Positions 17,149 through 25,704 of a stretch of 64,000 nt of DNA are shown piece after piece (position 1 is the first letter of the stretch; each line of letters begins with the position of its first letter). Where the stretch lies: NCBI RefSeq assembly GCF_902168435.1, contig NZ_LR656175.1:120809-184808 (forward strand), given 5' to 3'. The position numbers and the translations under genes are program-made. Source of the DNA: Bacillus marasmi (GTDB lineage: Bacteria > Bacillota > Bacilli > Bacillales > Cytobacillaceae). The notes beneath the pieces are model-generated. The model made no database searches and was not told the origin of the DNA. It saw only the letters and a list, made by a program, of their open reading frames with translations.

Positions 17149-17490
17149 ATGGATAAGAAATCAATTAATGAAGCTATTACCTATAATGAAGAGCGTTTTA
17201 CAAAAAGGGTGATTTTTCAAAAAGGGGACAGCACCGTTTTTATCCTAAACTTTATGCCAGGCCAAGAACTGCCGGCACATAACCATCCAGGAACAGAAGT
17301 GTATTTGCTTGTTCTTAATGGATCCGGAACATTTACTATTAATGGAATTGATACAGAGGTCAGTGCAAATGACATCGTCCATTGTGCCGGGGACGAAAGC
17401 CTCGCGTTTAAGAGCACAGGGAGCGAGCCAACTAGCTTATATGTCATGCTAAACAAAGTCCCAGACGAGCGCTATGTGCAGAATATTTAA
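17149..17490 (+). CDS. Small cupin-domain protein
   Basis: A 113-residue single-domain beta-barrel. Cupin motif 1 is HNHPGTEVYLLVLNGSG (about 43-60), giving two His and a Glu as metal ligands; motif 2 is poorly kept. Enzymatic role is unknown. CTTGGAGGG precedes the ATG. It is divergent from fnr and carries its own FNR box, so it probably belongs to the anaerobic response. Confidence 0.8.
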   Translation: MDKKSINEAITYNEERFTKRVIFQKGDSTVFILNFMPGQELPAHNHPGTEVYLLVLNGSGTFTINGIDTEVSANDIVHCAGDESLAFKSTGSEPTSLYVMLNKVPDERYVQNI

Positions 17491-17697
17491 GGCCTTGTGT
17501 GGCTTCGATTGAATCTTAAATTGTCATGAGTATTTGGATGATATTTTGTTGTTTTTTATGAAAATTGGGCTGTTTTTCTTAAAAATCGAAATTGCGTGAT
17601 ATGAAAAATTGCAAATTAGCACCAAAATCTAACCAAAAATGCAAAAACAAATAAAAATTAACGATTTGAACTATAAATTTTTAAATGAAGAAAATTT

Positions 17698-17880
17698 TAT
17701 GCTCGGCTTTTCGGAAAATATGCTCGACTTTCAGGAATTTATGCTCGGCTTTTTAAAATTTATGCTCGGCTTTTTAAAATTTATGCTCGACTTCAAAAAT
17801 TCAACGCTGAACTTTTTTAGTATTTGCTCGACTTAAGAGCAATATGAGGTGTTTTTGGAAGGTTTGCTCGACTATTATGC
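17698..17880. repeat. 21-bp phased repeat array (TATGCTCGGCTTTT type)
   Basis: At least five consecutive 21-bp units starting TATGCTCGGCTTTT or TATGCTCGACTTTC, two of them identical, followed by decayed copies (AACGCTGAACTTTT, TTGCTCGACTTAAG, TGCTCGACTATTAT). A 65-codon ORF across it (17639-17836) encodes the heptad MLGFLKF repeatedly but has no ribosome binding site. The rest of the gap 17491-17931 is AT-rich with no gene. Confidence 0.8.
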
Positions 17881-17931
17881 GATATGAGCGAAAACAAGAC
17901 CACTGTTTCGCCCTCCTCCCCAAACCAATTA

Positions 17932-17963
17932 AAGGCTGACTTGCCCAAGAGCTAGTCAGCCTT
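17932..17963. terminator. Intrinsic terminator
   Basis: Stem AAGGCTGACT / AGTCAGCCTT with a 12-nt loop, T-rich on both sides, located just past the purU stop. Confidence 0.8.
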
Positions 17964-17973
17964 CTTTTATCAT

Positions 17974-18873
17974 TTAAAACACAATCGTCTTATTTCCGTG
18001 TACAATGATGCGGTCTTCTAAGTGCCAGCGTACTGCACGTGCCAATACACTACGTTCAATCGAGCGACCGATTTTCTTCAAATCCTCCACCCCATCACGG
18101 TGATCGACGCGCATTATATCCTGTTCAATAATTGGTCCCTCATCCAAATCATTTGTTACATAATGACTGGTTGCACCAATTAACTTTACACCACGCTGAT
18201 AGGCACGGTCGTAAGGTCGCGCTCCAACAAACGCAGGTAAAAACGAATGGTGGATATTAATGATTCGAAACGGATGTGCTGCAACAAAATTAGGAGTCAA
18301 AATTTGCATATAACGCGCTAGCACAATCGTATCAACCTCATATTCTTCCAACAGCTTAAGCTGCTGCGCTTCCACCTCAGCCCGATTCTCGCGGCTAGCA
18401 GGAATATAATAATACGGAATACCTAACGATTCAATAATTTCACGTGAATCGTCATGATTGCTTACCACTAAAGCAATCTCGGCCATCATATCACCGCTTT
18501 GCCATTCCCAGAGCAATTCTCTTAGGGCATGAAGTTCTTTTGATACGAATATCGCGATTTTCTTTAATTCAGATACAAGGGATAGCTGCCACTCCATTTT
18601 GAAGCCTTCAGCAATTTTACTAAATTCCTGCTTCAATTCTTCCTTTTTTGCTTGTAAGCCCGGACATTCAAACTCAATCCGAATAAAGAAAGTTCCTCCA
18701 ACTGGATTCGTAGAATATTGACTTGATTCAATAATATTAGCGTTGTGATCAAATAAAAACTTTGATACAGCAGCAACTATTCCGGGCTGGTCCGGGCAAT
18801 TGACCAATAGTCGGCCACGATTCTTACGTGCTTCCTTAAAGGTTGTTAATTTAGAATAAATGTCCTGGTTCAT
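17974..18873 (-). CDS. purU: Formyltetrahydrofolate deformylase
   Basis: A 299-residue enzyme that hydrolyses 10-formyl-THF to formate and THF, balancing the one-carbon pool. N-terminal ACT domain (about 20-100, LLVNCPDQPGIVAAVSKFL) and C-terminal formyltransferase domain with IINIHHSFLPAFVGARPY and the catalytic Asn/His/Asp set (DEGPIIEQD). ATG at 18873 is preferred over an upstream GTG because AAAGAGGA is 8 nt before it. Single gene. Confidence 0.93.
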   Translation of the reverse strand: MNQDIYSKLTTFKEARKNRGRLLVNCPDQPGIVAAVSKFLFDHNANIIESSQYSTNPVGGTFFIRIEFECPGLQAKKEELKQEFSKIAEGFKMEWQLSLVSELKKIAIFVSKELHALRELLWEWQSGDMMAEIALVVSNHDDSREIIESLGIPYYYIPASRENRAEVEAQQLKLLEEYEVDTIVLARYMQILTPNFVAAHPFRIINIHHSFLPAFVGARPYDRAYQRGVKLIGATSHYVTNDLDEGPIIEQDIMRVDHRDGVEDLKKIGRSIERSVLARAVRWHLEDRIIVHGNKTIVF

Positions 18874-18948
18874 ACACACAGTCCTCTTTTTCACTTTTTA
18901 GTTCAAATTATAAAGCAGTGACGCATTAATTTAAATATTTTTTCAAAA

Positions 18949-19037
18949 ACTTCAACAAAACGACTTGCGTTAAAGTTGAAGTCTCCCCAACAACAAGATT
19001 TGGAATTTATTGAGCATATTCATTTTTATGATATACT
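18949..19037 (+). promoter_or_regulatory. Inverted repeat and promoter upstream of the sensor kinase
   Basis: ACTTCAAC (18949-18956) and GTTGAAGT (18975-18982) form an inverted repeat that could be a regulator site. Downstream lie TTGAGC (19010) and TATACT (19032) with a 16-bp spacer, a plausible SigA promoter for the two-component operon. Confidence 0.5.
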
Positions 19038-19103
19038 AAAACCGATGCGAACAGACAAATTATTCAGAATTAATGATAAAAGAGCAAATAAAGGGGTAAT
19101 GAC

Positions 19104-19928
19104 ATGTCCTATTCATTTATTAAATGGTCCATATTACTATCACCAGCCTTGATGGTGGGAATTTGGGAGTACGTTCGACATGAATATCTACTTCCCTATA
19201 TTTCAATGGATGCAGGGAACTGGCTGTCACCTTTAATTGTCGTTTTCTTTACATTAATCTTCTCTACTCCGTTGTTTCGGAAACTTGAGAAAATGCAAGA
19301 TGAGCTTAATCAAGAACACGAGTATAAAGCGATGATGGAGGAAAGACAAAATATTTCTCAGGAGCTTCATGATGGAATTTCACAGTCGTTATTTTTATTA
19401 TCTGTAAAAGTGAATAAATTAGAGAAAAAAGTTACAGGTGAACAATTAAGTGAAGTCCATAAAATTAAGCAAACAGTCCAACACATTTACGAGGATATTC
19501 GTACGTCGATTCAAAATTTACGGACTCCTCCGCATGAAGAAGAACAAATTTATTTATACCAAACATTAAAGAAAATGTTAAAAGAGCTTAAAACAGAAAC
19601 TAATATAAAAGTTCACTTAGATTGGGATTTTCCTGAAAGATCATTATCCTATAAAGAAAAGCTCGAGCTTCTTTCTATTATGAAAGAGGCGTTTATGAAT
19701 GTCCGTAAGCATTCGCAATGTAAAAATCTGTACATCACAGCGAAGGAGCAAGACCTTAAGTTAATTTGTAAAATTAAGGATGACGGAATTGGCTATAAAC
19801 CAACAGAGGATAAAGATAGCCATCATGGTGTAAAGATTATGAGTAATCGTGCCCGCAGTATTGGCTGGAACTTTAATATTGAAACTGACACTTGCGGAAC
19901 GATGCTTTCGATTGTAAAAGGGGGATAG
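19104..19928 (+). CDS. Two-component sensor histidine kinase, NarL-partner type
   Basis: A 274-residue membrane kinase: two N-terminal helices (about 8-22, 40-55) with almost no external loop, a coiled linker, a HisKA_3 dimerisation domain with phosphorylatable His89 in SQELHDGISQSL, and a HATPase_c domain (KEAFMNVRKHSQ, DDGIGY). This is the DegS/LiaS/NreB class. It lacks the N-terminal Cys cluster of NreB, so the signal is probably membrane-derived. The response regulator gene starts 3 bp downstream. Confidence 0.9.
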   Translation: MSYSFIKWSILLSPALMVGIWEYVRHEYLLPYISMDAGNWLSPLIVVFFTLIFSTPLFRKLEKMQDELNQEHEYKAMMEERQNISQELHDGISQSLFLLSVKVNKLEKKVTGEQLSEVHKIKQTVQHIYEDIRTSIQNLRTPPHEEEQIYLYQTLKKMLKELKTETNIKVHLDWDFPERSLSYKEKLELLSIMKEAFMNVRKHSQCKNLYITAKEQDLKLICKIKDDGIGYKPTEDKDSHHGVKIMSNRARSIGWNFNIETDTCGTMLSIVKGG

Positions 19929-19931
19929 ACC

Positions 19932-20591
19932 ATGAACGATATAAAAATAACAAAAATTTTGATCGTTGATGACCATGCCCACGCTAGAGAAGCTATTAGG
20001 GAGCAACTAAGTGAATATAAAGACTTTCTTATTATCGGTGAAGCACAGAACGGTGAAGAAGCCATCTTTTTAGCTGATGAGCTCAATCCTGACCTAATTT
20101 TGATGGATATAAATATGCCTGGTATCGATGGCCTAAAAACGACAAAGCTTATTAAAGAACAGCACCCAAATATCATAATTGTCATCTTAACCGTTTCCGA
20201 AGATAGCACACATTTGTTTGAGGCTTTAAAGCAAGGGGCACAAGGCTTTTTAATCAAAAAGGTTAACCCCGGCGATTGGTATCCATATTTGAAATCAGTC
20301 GTATCGGATAACATTCCTGTTTCTTATGAATTTGTTAATGAAGTGCTGCAAACGATGTCAAGCCATCCTAAGAAAAACACTAGCACCATACCAAATCCAT
20401 TATCACAGCGCGAAATGGAAATATTAAAACTGGTCGCAAAGGGCTATACAAACAAAGAGATTTCAAACATCAGCTTCATATCAGAAAATACCGTGAAAAA
20501 TCATTTAAAGAATATCACCAAAAAGCTAGGTATCAAAAATCGAGTCCATTTAACAAGACATGCTATCGAAAATGGCTGGATTGAACCATAG
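19932..20591 (+). CDS. NarL/FixJ-type response regulator
   Basis: A 219-residue regulator: receiver domain (1-125) with acidic DD at 13-14, phospho-acceptor Asp59 in ILMDINMPG and Lys in IKKVNPG, then a LuxR-type HTH (about 150-215, LSQREMEILKLVAKGYTNKE). It is the cognate partner of the kinase immediately upstream; GGGGGA precedes the ATG. Targets unknown; the nosDLYF operon lies next to it on the other strand. Confidence 0.92.
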   Translation: MNDIKITKILIVDDHAHAREAIREQLSEYKDFLIIGEAQNGEEAIFLADELNPDLILMDINMPGIDGLKTTKLIKEQHPNIIIVILTVSEDSTHLFEALKQGAQGFLIKKVNPGDWYPYLKSVVSDNIPVSYEFVNEVLQTMSSHPKKNTSTIPNPLSQREMEILKLVAKGYTNKEISNISFISENTVKNHLKNITKKLGIKNRVHLTRHAIENGWIEP

Positions 20592-20738
20592 AAAAGCGGA
20601 GGGGGCTTGCTCAGGAGCGACAGGCATAAGACGAATCACGCAAGAGACGATAGTCTCTGGAGGGATTTGGCTTATGACCCCGAGCTCCTAGCCACCGCAG
20701 CTAGACAAATAGAAAAGCGAAGGGGGCTTGCTCAGCCT
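20591..20738 (+). repeat. Structured repeat element, type B, plus truncated copy
   Basis: A full copy (20591-20708) of the AAAAGCGGAGG...AGCTAGACAA element whose stems are AGGAGC/GCTCCT, CATAAG/CTTATG and AGAGAC/GTCTCT. A second copy begins at 20712 and is cut off after about 27 bp. See 24391-24804 and 26631-26749 for other copies. Confidence 0.85.
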
Positions 20739-20750
20739 AAATAAAATAAT

Positions 20751-20780
20751 AAAAACAGAGACGGATTAGTCTCTGTTTTT
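20751..20780. terminator. Bidirectional intrinsic terminator
   Basis: Perfect stem AAAAACAGAGAC / GTCTCTGTTTTT between the response regulator and the convergent nosF-like gene. Confidence 0.9.
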
Positions 20781-21496
20781 TATTTGAATCCATAAATTTC
20801 CTTATTTATTTGATAAAGTCTTGAATGTAAGTGGTCACGATCTACATCGTTTACTTCAATGACATGATAAATTTGACCTTGATGCAAAAATACAATCACA
20901 TCAGCAATCTGTGCGGCTACATCAAGCTGATGAGTTGATAATAAAATCGTCTTACCTTGTGCGCGAAGCTGTAGCAAAATATCAGCAAAGGTTGACACCC
21001 AAAATGGATCGAGTCCATTGGTCGGCTCATCAAGCAAAATCAAATCACTGTCACGAATATAACTTTGCGCGAACACTAAACGCTGTCTCATCCCTTTTGA
21101 CAGATGACCTAGCTTTTCATTGCTTTTTATATCTAAACCAACTAATTTCAAAGCCTTCTCGATTTGTCCTTTAGGAGCTCGAGCAAGTTTCGCATAAAAT
21201 GTTAGCCATTCTTTTACTGTTAAACCAGTCGGAAAATGAAAATCGTCAGGCATATAACTGATTTTATTTAGATAGCTTTTACGATTTAGATAATCTAAAC
21301 CACCAACAGTAACCTCTCCGCTCGAGGGCTTAAAAATTCCACCAATCATTTTGATAATTGTACTCTTGCCGGCGCCATTTCCACCGACTAATACTCCAAT
21401 TTGACCCTCATCCAACTGTAACGAAAATGGGGCTAGAACTTGCTTTTTATTAAAACTCTTTGTTAGATTTTTAATCTCTAAAATAGGTTGGCTCAT
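20780..21496 (-). CDS. nosF: ABC transporter ATPase, NosF-like
   Basis: A 238-residue ATPase with Walker A GGNGAGKST at 38-46, signature LSKGMRQRL (about 133) and LILLDEPTNGLDP (about 153). It is the last gene of nosD-nosL-nosY-nosF and overlaps the nosY stop by ATGA. NosFY with NosD supplies the copper-sulfur centre of nitrous oxide reductase. Given the operon the nos name is likely, but nosZ itself is not in the window. Confidence 0.85.
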   Translation of the reverse strand: MSQPILEIKNLTKSFNKKQVLAPFSLQLDEGQIGVLVGGNGAGKSTIIKMIGGIFKPSSGEVTVGGLDYLNRKSYLNKISYMPDDFHFPTGLTVKEWLTFYAKLARAPKGQIEKALKLVGLDIKSNEKLGHLSKGMRQRLVFAQSYIRDSDLILLDEPTNGLDPFWVSTFADILLQLRAQGKTILLSTHQLDVAAQIADVIVFLHQGQIYHVIEVNDVDRDHLHSRLYQINKEIYGFK

Positions 21497-22311
21497 TTTC
21501 TAACTTTCCTTCCTATTAGAAAAGTAGATATTGCTAGCATTCCAAAAACATAGAGTAGAACGTATATCAGTAAATACAGAAATGACTGAGTGCCTTTTAA
21601 GAAATCGATGATTTGATAGTATTGCTGTCCAAAAATCGAACCACCCTCAAATTGTATAACAAAGAAAACCCTTAAAAGCTCTGCTGGATTTAAAACTGTT
21701 AAACCTAATAAGATTGGTTTTACCAAATTATATTTTAAAAAGCTTAGGCTACCAATCAACAACATCGGCCATATCATAATAAAAATAAACCAGAGGGCAA
21801 TTGCAATCATCATTGACTGCCAGCGTGTCGAAGAAAGAACACCAATTAGAATACCGATAGCTAAAAATGCTGCGGTGACCAAAATGGCAAAAAGAAAAAT
21901 AAGTAGAATTCCGTTTACTGAAGTGGATCCATTAAAAATGAAGCTCATAGCGGTGAATACACCGAAGCTAAACGTAATAACAATTAGATGTGTAACAAAT
22001 TGACCTAAAAATTTCCCCATAATAAAGGATGTCATCTTAAAGGGATACGTTAACAAAAGTGCAAATCGTCCTGCTTCTCTCTCTTCGGTTATCGAGAAAG
22101 CACCTAGCAACATGACAATGAGCGGCAGTGAGTAAAGCAGCACATTGAAAGCTGTTGCGGTAACATTTGTGAAGCTGTTTAATCCATCGATATTGAGCTG
22201 AATCATAAAAATAAACGCCATTATCAATAGAAACAAACCGGCAAACAAGTAAAAAGACTTTTGCCTTAAGGACGATTTCCATTCTTGGCGAAAGAAAACA
22301 TATGTATCCAT
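21493..22311 (-). CDS. nosY: ABC permease, NosY-like
   Basis: A 272-residue ABC-2 membrane subunit with six predicted helices and the SITEEREAGRFALLLTYPFK coupling segment near residue 80. The ATG at 22311 is preferred because AAAGGGGGAG precedes it; the longer frame adds 19 codons with no ribosome site. Overlaps nosF by 4 bp and lies 97 bp after nosL. Confidence 0.85.
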   Translation of the reverse strand: MDTYVFFRQEWKSSLRQKSFYLFAGLFLLIMAFIFMIQLNIDGLNSFTNVTATAFNVLLYSLPLIVMLLGAFSITEEREAGRFALLLTYPFKMTSFIMGKFLGQFVTHLIVITFSFGVFTAMSFIFNGSTSVNGILLIFLFAILVTAAFLAIGILIGVLSSTRWQSMMIAIALWFIFIMIWPMLLIGSLSFLKYNLVKPILLGLTVLNPAELLRVFFVIQFEGGSIFGQQYYQIIDFLKGTQSFLYLLIYVLLYVFGMLAISTFLIGRKVRK

Positions 22312-22342
22312 GTAAAACTCCCCCTTTCTATTGAATGCAATG

Positions 22343-22372
22343 GAATGAGGCTGAAAAATCAGCCTCATCCTT
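22343..22372 (-). other. Hairpin between nosL and nosY
   Basis: ATGAGGCTGA / TCAGCCTCAT with a short A/T loop. No U-tract follows in the direction of transcription, so it is more likely a stability or processing hairpin than a full terminator. Confidence 0.55.
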
Positions 22373-22408
22373 TATAGATTATTCAGCATGGTTCATGCCT
22401 TCATCCAT

Positions 22409-22990
22409 TTACATGCTCTCATCAGAATGCATACCATCCATGCTGTCATTATGCATTTTCATTGTCATATTGCTTTTATCTTGTGGCCATTCATGTTTAT
22501 CTAATTCAGCCTTAGTCATAATAGTTCCCATACCGTTTTTATCGATGAACTTTTGTGCACCAGCTTCATCTTTAAAAGCAATAACACCATAACCCATTGC
22601 AGTTGTAATTTTTGGATCAAATACGTATACAGCTTTATCATAATCTAACCATTCTTTATCATGGTGACTACGAACGAATGCTTCATCAATATCATCAGTA
22701 CCATTTGTTCTAATCCATTTATTTACCATACAGCCGATATCATCAAATACTAAAGTTTTTCCATCCTTTAACACAATCTCAGTTGCATCTGCATTGTCTC
22801 CAACAGCCATTTTACAGTTTTCACATTTGTCGACAGCTTCATCAATTGGTTTTGGCTCAACTGCTGCCTTTTCCTCTGTTTTTGGATCCTCTTTCTTTTC
22901 AGTGTCTTTCGCTGAATCGTCTGAATTACAGCCTGCTACAGCAAACATTAACACAAATAGTAACATTAAAATCCCCAATTTTTTTTTCAT
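22409..22990 (-). CDS. nosL: NosL-type copper chaperone lipoprotein
   Basis: A 193-residue lipoprotein (lipobox AVAGC, Cys21). The NosL core shows C56-E-N-C59-K-M61 and FDDIGCMVNKW, the Cys/Met set that carries Cu(I) to NosZ. The C-terminus is Met/His-rich (MKMHNDSMDGMHSDESM). The TAA stop is followed in frame by nine more codons (MDEGMNHAE) and a second TAA. Its ATG overlaps the nosD stop (ATGA). Confidence 0.88.
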   Translation of the reverse strand: MKKKLGILMLLFVLMFAVAGCNSDDSAKDTEKKEDPKTEEKAAVEPKPIDEAVDKCENCKMAVGDNADATEIVLKDGKTLVFDDIGCMVNKWIRTNGTDDIDEAFVRSHHDKEWLDYDKAVYVFDPKITTAMGYGVIAFKDEAGAQKFIDKNGMGTIMTKAELDKHEWPQDKSNMTMKMHNDSMDGMHSDESM

Positions 22991-24279
22991 TGCAATTTCT
23001 TCCTCCCCAAAGAAAATAAAATAATACTTGCTAGTATGAATAGTATAGAAATATACATTATACCCATGTTTAAGCCTGACGAGCTTGCTTGTTCAATGTT
23101 AGGCTCCATTGTTGGTGATAAATCCTTAATCAATGTAGCCTCATCGCTTTTAAACAGCTTTTCCATCAACATCATTCCTGGCGATTGAAATAGCAGTCCA
23201 AAAGCAGAATTCTTATCCGTTATCTCCATAAAATATGGATCAGCAACAACTTTTAAATCACTTAAGTCATCACCATTCACATCCAAACCTTGTTGGTTAT
23301 CCCAATAGTTTTTTGCAAGATTGTTCTGATTTGAACCATCTCCATAGGTAAGGATCGTCGTTGCATTGATTTTAAAATCATTATTTGTAATATCATTGTC
23401 TGTAGACTGTTTAAAAATAATCCCTAAAGCATTTCCTTGAACATCATTCTTGGTAATTAGATTGGTAAAGCAATTGTCAATCATAATCCCAATTCGATTA
23501 TCCTTAATCAGATTATTTTGAAATTTCGAGTCGTGAACGTCATATAAATATAGACCTTGCGAATTAACATTTTGTCTATTTTCCAGCAACTTATTATTCT
23601 CATATAACTCATTATAGGAAACCATTATCATGCTGCCCGTATGGTTGTTTATAAATGTGTTGTTCCTAACTACATTATCCTCGGTATACATAAAATGTAG
23701 ACCATATCGAGAACGGGTAATCGTATTACCGTGAATTTGGTTGGCGTTACTATACTCAACATAAATCCCGTCACGTATATCCTGTACCGTGTTATCGGCA
23801 ATTTCATTATTAATTGAACGGTACAAATCAATACCGTTACCAACTTCACTAGCACCTGCGTAACCCTCAACTTTTACATTTCGAACTTTGATATTGCTGG
23901 CTTCATTTAATCGAACCCCTATCAGCGCTGTCTTAACTGTGACATTTTGGAGTGTATGCTCCCGTCCCGAGATAAAAATAGCGTAATCAGAATTCTTATT
24001 TTCCACACTTAGATTTTGAACGGTGGCACCTTTATTTTTAATGATAATCGCCGGTGATTCCCCATCCGATTTAATTGTTACCTTATTTTGCCCAGTGACT
24101 GTTATTGCCTTATTGATTACGATGGGTCCCGTATATGTCCCGCTTGGCAATTCAACCGTATCACCATCCTGACTATGATTGATAAGGTCTTGCAAGTTTT
24201 CTTCTGCGGCAACACTTGTAAATCCAAAGGCTATATAAAGCAGTATGAACAATGAGATCATTCTTTGAAAAAGTTGCAT
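22987..24279 (-). CDS. nosD: NosD-type periplasmic/extracytoplasmic beta-helix protein
   Basis: A 430-residue protein: signal peptide (1-25), right-handed parallel beta-helix with many N-rich turns (GNTITRSRYGLHFMYTEDN, NNTFINNHTGSM) typical of CASH/NosD domains, and a C-terminal membrane helix (about 403-424) followed by GRKK. It acts outside the membrane with NosFY in metal-centre assembly. First gene of the operon; a structured repeat cluster lies about 110 bp upstream. Confidence 0.9.
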   Translation of the reverse strand: MQLFQRMISLFILLYIAFGFTSVAAEENLQDLINHSQDGDTVELPSGTYTGPIVINKAITVTGQNKVTIKSDGESPAIIIKNKGATVQNLSVENKNSDYAIFISGREHTLQNVTVKTALIGVRLNEASNIKVRNVKVEGYAGASEVGNGIDLYRSINNEIADNTVQDIRDGIYVEYSNANQIHGNTITRSRYGLHFMYTEDNVVRNNTFINNHTGSMIMVSYNELYENNKLLENRQNVNSQGLYLYDVHDSKFQNNLIKDNRIGIMIDNCFTNLITKNDVQGNALGIIFKQSTDNDITNNDFKINATTILTYGDGSNQNNLAKNYWDNQQGLDVNGDDLSDLKVVADPYFMEITDKNSAFGLLFQSPGMMLMEKLFKSDEATLIKDLSPTMEPNIEQASSSGLNMGIMYISILFILASIILFSLGRKKLQ

Positions 24280-24390
24280 TTCTCACACCTCTCACCATAA
24301 ATATAGCATGTGGATTTTTGGTGACATATGACTCTTTATGGCTATAATTGTGACAAACAAATGACGAAAACATGAAGAAATGTGAAGTAA

Positions 24391-24804
24391 GAAAAGCGGA
24401 GGGGGCTTGCTCAGCCCCGACAAGCTTAAGACGAGCTGGCCGAAAGGTCGAACTTTACCTTTTGGACGGATTGGCTTAAGACCTCGAGGGGCTAGCCGCC
24501 GCAGCTGGACAAGAAAAGCGGAGGCGGCTCGTTCAGCCCCGACAAGCTTAAGACGAGCCGGCCGAAAGGTCGTTCTTTGACCTTTTGGACGGATTGGCTT
24601 AAGACCTCGAGGGGCTAGCCGCCGCAGCTAGACAAGAAAAGCGGAGGGGGCTTGCTCAGGAGCGAAAGGCATAAGACGGATCTCGGAAGAGACGACAGTC
24701 TCTGGAGGGATTTGGCTTATGACCCCGAGCTCCTAGCCACCGCAGCTAGACAAGAAAAGCGGAGGGGGCTTGCTCAGCCCCGACAAGCTTAAGACGAGCC
24801 GGCC
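24391..24804 (+). repeat. Structured repeat elements, three full copies and one truncated
   Basis: Head-to-tail copies: type A at 24391-24512 and 24513-24635, type B at 24636-24753, and a type A copy cut after about 50 bp (24754-24804). Each begins GAAAAGCGGAGG and ends GCAGCTRGACAA. Sequence differences between A and B preserve pairing in every main stem. Confidence 0.9.
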
Positions 24805-24848
24805 TGAGAATAACATAAAAGGCTCTTAACTAAAAGAAAACTATCATT

Positions 24849-25031
24849 AGCGGACACTCAATCCCTTATTTATGCTAATAACAGTATTTTTGAGGAGGAA
24901 GCGGACACTGAATCCTCTATTTGTAAAAAAGACTGTTTAACTTTCAAAATTTTGACCAAATAAGGTATCTGATGTCCGCAAAACTGATAAATGGAGCCTC
25001 TATATTGAAAATAAGGTATTCAGTGTCCGTT
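24849..25031. repeat. GCGGACA repeat cluster, two forward and two inverted copies
   Basis: Forward GCGGACACTCAATCCCTTAT at 24850 and GCGGACACTGAATCCTCTAT at 24901; inverted AATAAGGTATCTGATGTCCG around 24959-24978 and AATAAGGTATTCAGTGTCCG around 25010-25029. Same layout as 1617-1804. No gene lies between 24280 and 25141. Confidence 0.75.
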
Positions 25032-25090
25032 GAAAATTCAAACGCTTTTTGTATATCAAAAACAACTTTCTTTGCGAAAACAGCAAAATA

Positions 25091-25116
25091 AAAAGACCTG
25101 AATTCAGCTTCAGATC
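25091..25116 (-). terminator. Probable terminator of the zinc-ribbon gene
   Basis: Read on the minus strand, GATCTGAA / TTCAGGTC with one G-T pair is followed by TTTTTATTTT. Confidence 0.6.
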
Positions 25117-25141
25117 CTTTACCTATGTACTTACATTATTG

Positions 25142-25420
25142 CTACTCACGTTTTAATTTAACCATTAATTGCTTTAAGCCAGGTGGCAGTGACAATTGAA
25201 GTGCCGAGAACCAGGAGGCATTCATATCAACGCCAATTGAAGCGCTTACAGTTCTTTCATTTAAATCTGTGCCGCAGCTTTTACACTCAATTTGGTACTT
25301 ATTGTAGTTCTTTTCCCCACAACTATAGCAATATGCTTTTGTCCGGAATGGTTTTACACCACATTTGGGACAAATCTCTGTAGTGTTAGCTATCACGACT
25401 CCACAATTGGAACAATACAA
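25142..25420 (-). CDS. Zinc-ribbon protein
   Basis: About 92 residues. Two zinc-ribbon modules occupy most of it: C3-x2-C6 with C17-x2-C20, then CYSCG with CKSCG. The C-terminal part (SWFSALQLSLPPGLKQLMVKL) is amphipathic. TTG at 25420 is chosen as start because GGGGG lies 8 nt before it and the product then begins MYCSNCG, the usual N-terminus; the longer frame has no good site. Function unknown. Confidence 0.65.
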   Translation of the reverse strand: MYCSNCGVVIANTTEICPKCGVKPFRTKAYCYSCGEKNYNKYQIECKSCGTDLNERTVSASIGVDMNASWFSALQLSLPPGLKQLMVKLKRE

Positions 25421-25704
25421 TTTTTCTTCCCCCCATAAACAAAGATATGAACGAACCTTGTGCAAGTCTCTAAGTTTTAGCTATCCGATTGTTATAAAAT
25501 ATAAAATGTTTACACAATTATTATTATACTAAAATAAATACCATGATTTACACATCCCTCCAAAAAGTTAGAAAAGTATTCATAATTAGACATTTACAGA
25601 ACAAAATAAAGACAGTCTCGACTAAGACTGCCTTGAATATAATTTATATTGTTTAGTTCATGCAAAAAGCGGCTAAGTTCATAAGCCCTTGTATGTTTCT
25701 TACC

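Noticed and set aside
17639-17836. 65-codon ORF with heptapeptide repeats MLGFLKF
   Set aside because: It arises because the 21-bp repeat is a multiple of three. No ribosome site precedes it, and related arrays elsewhere do not keep the frame.
24300-24380. FNR-type box upstream of nosD (TGTGACAAACAAATGAC)
   Set aside because: Only one half-site resembles a Crp/Fnr motif; the other half does not match either FNR consensus.
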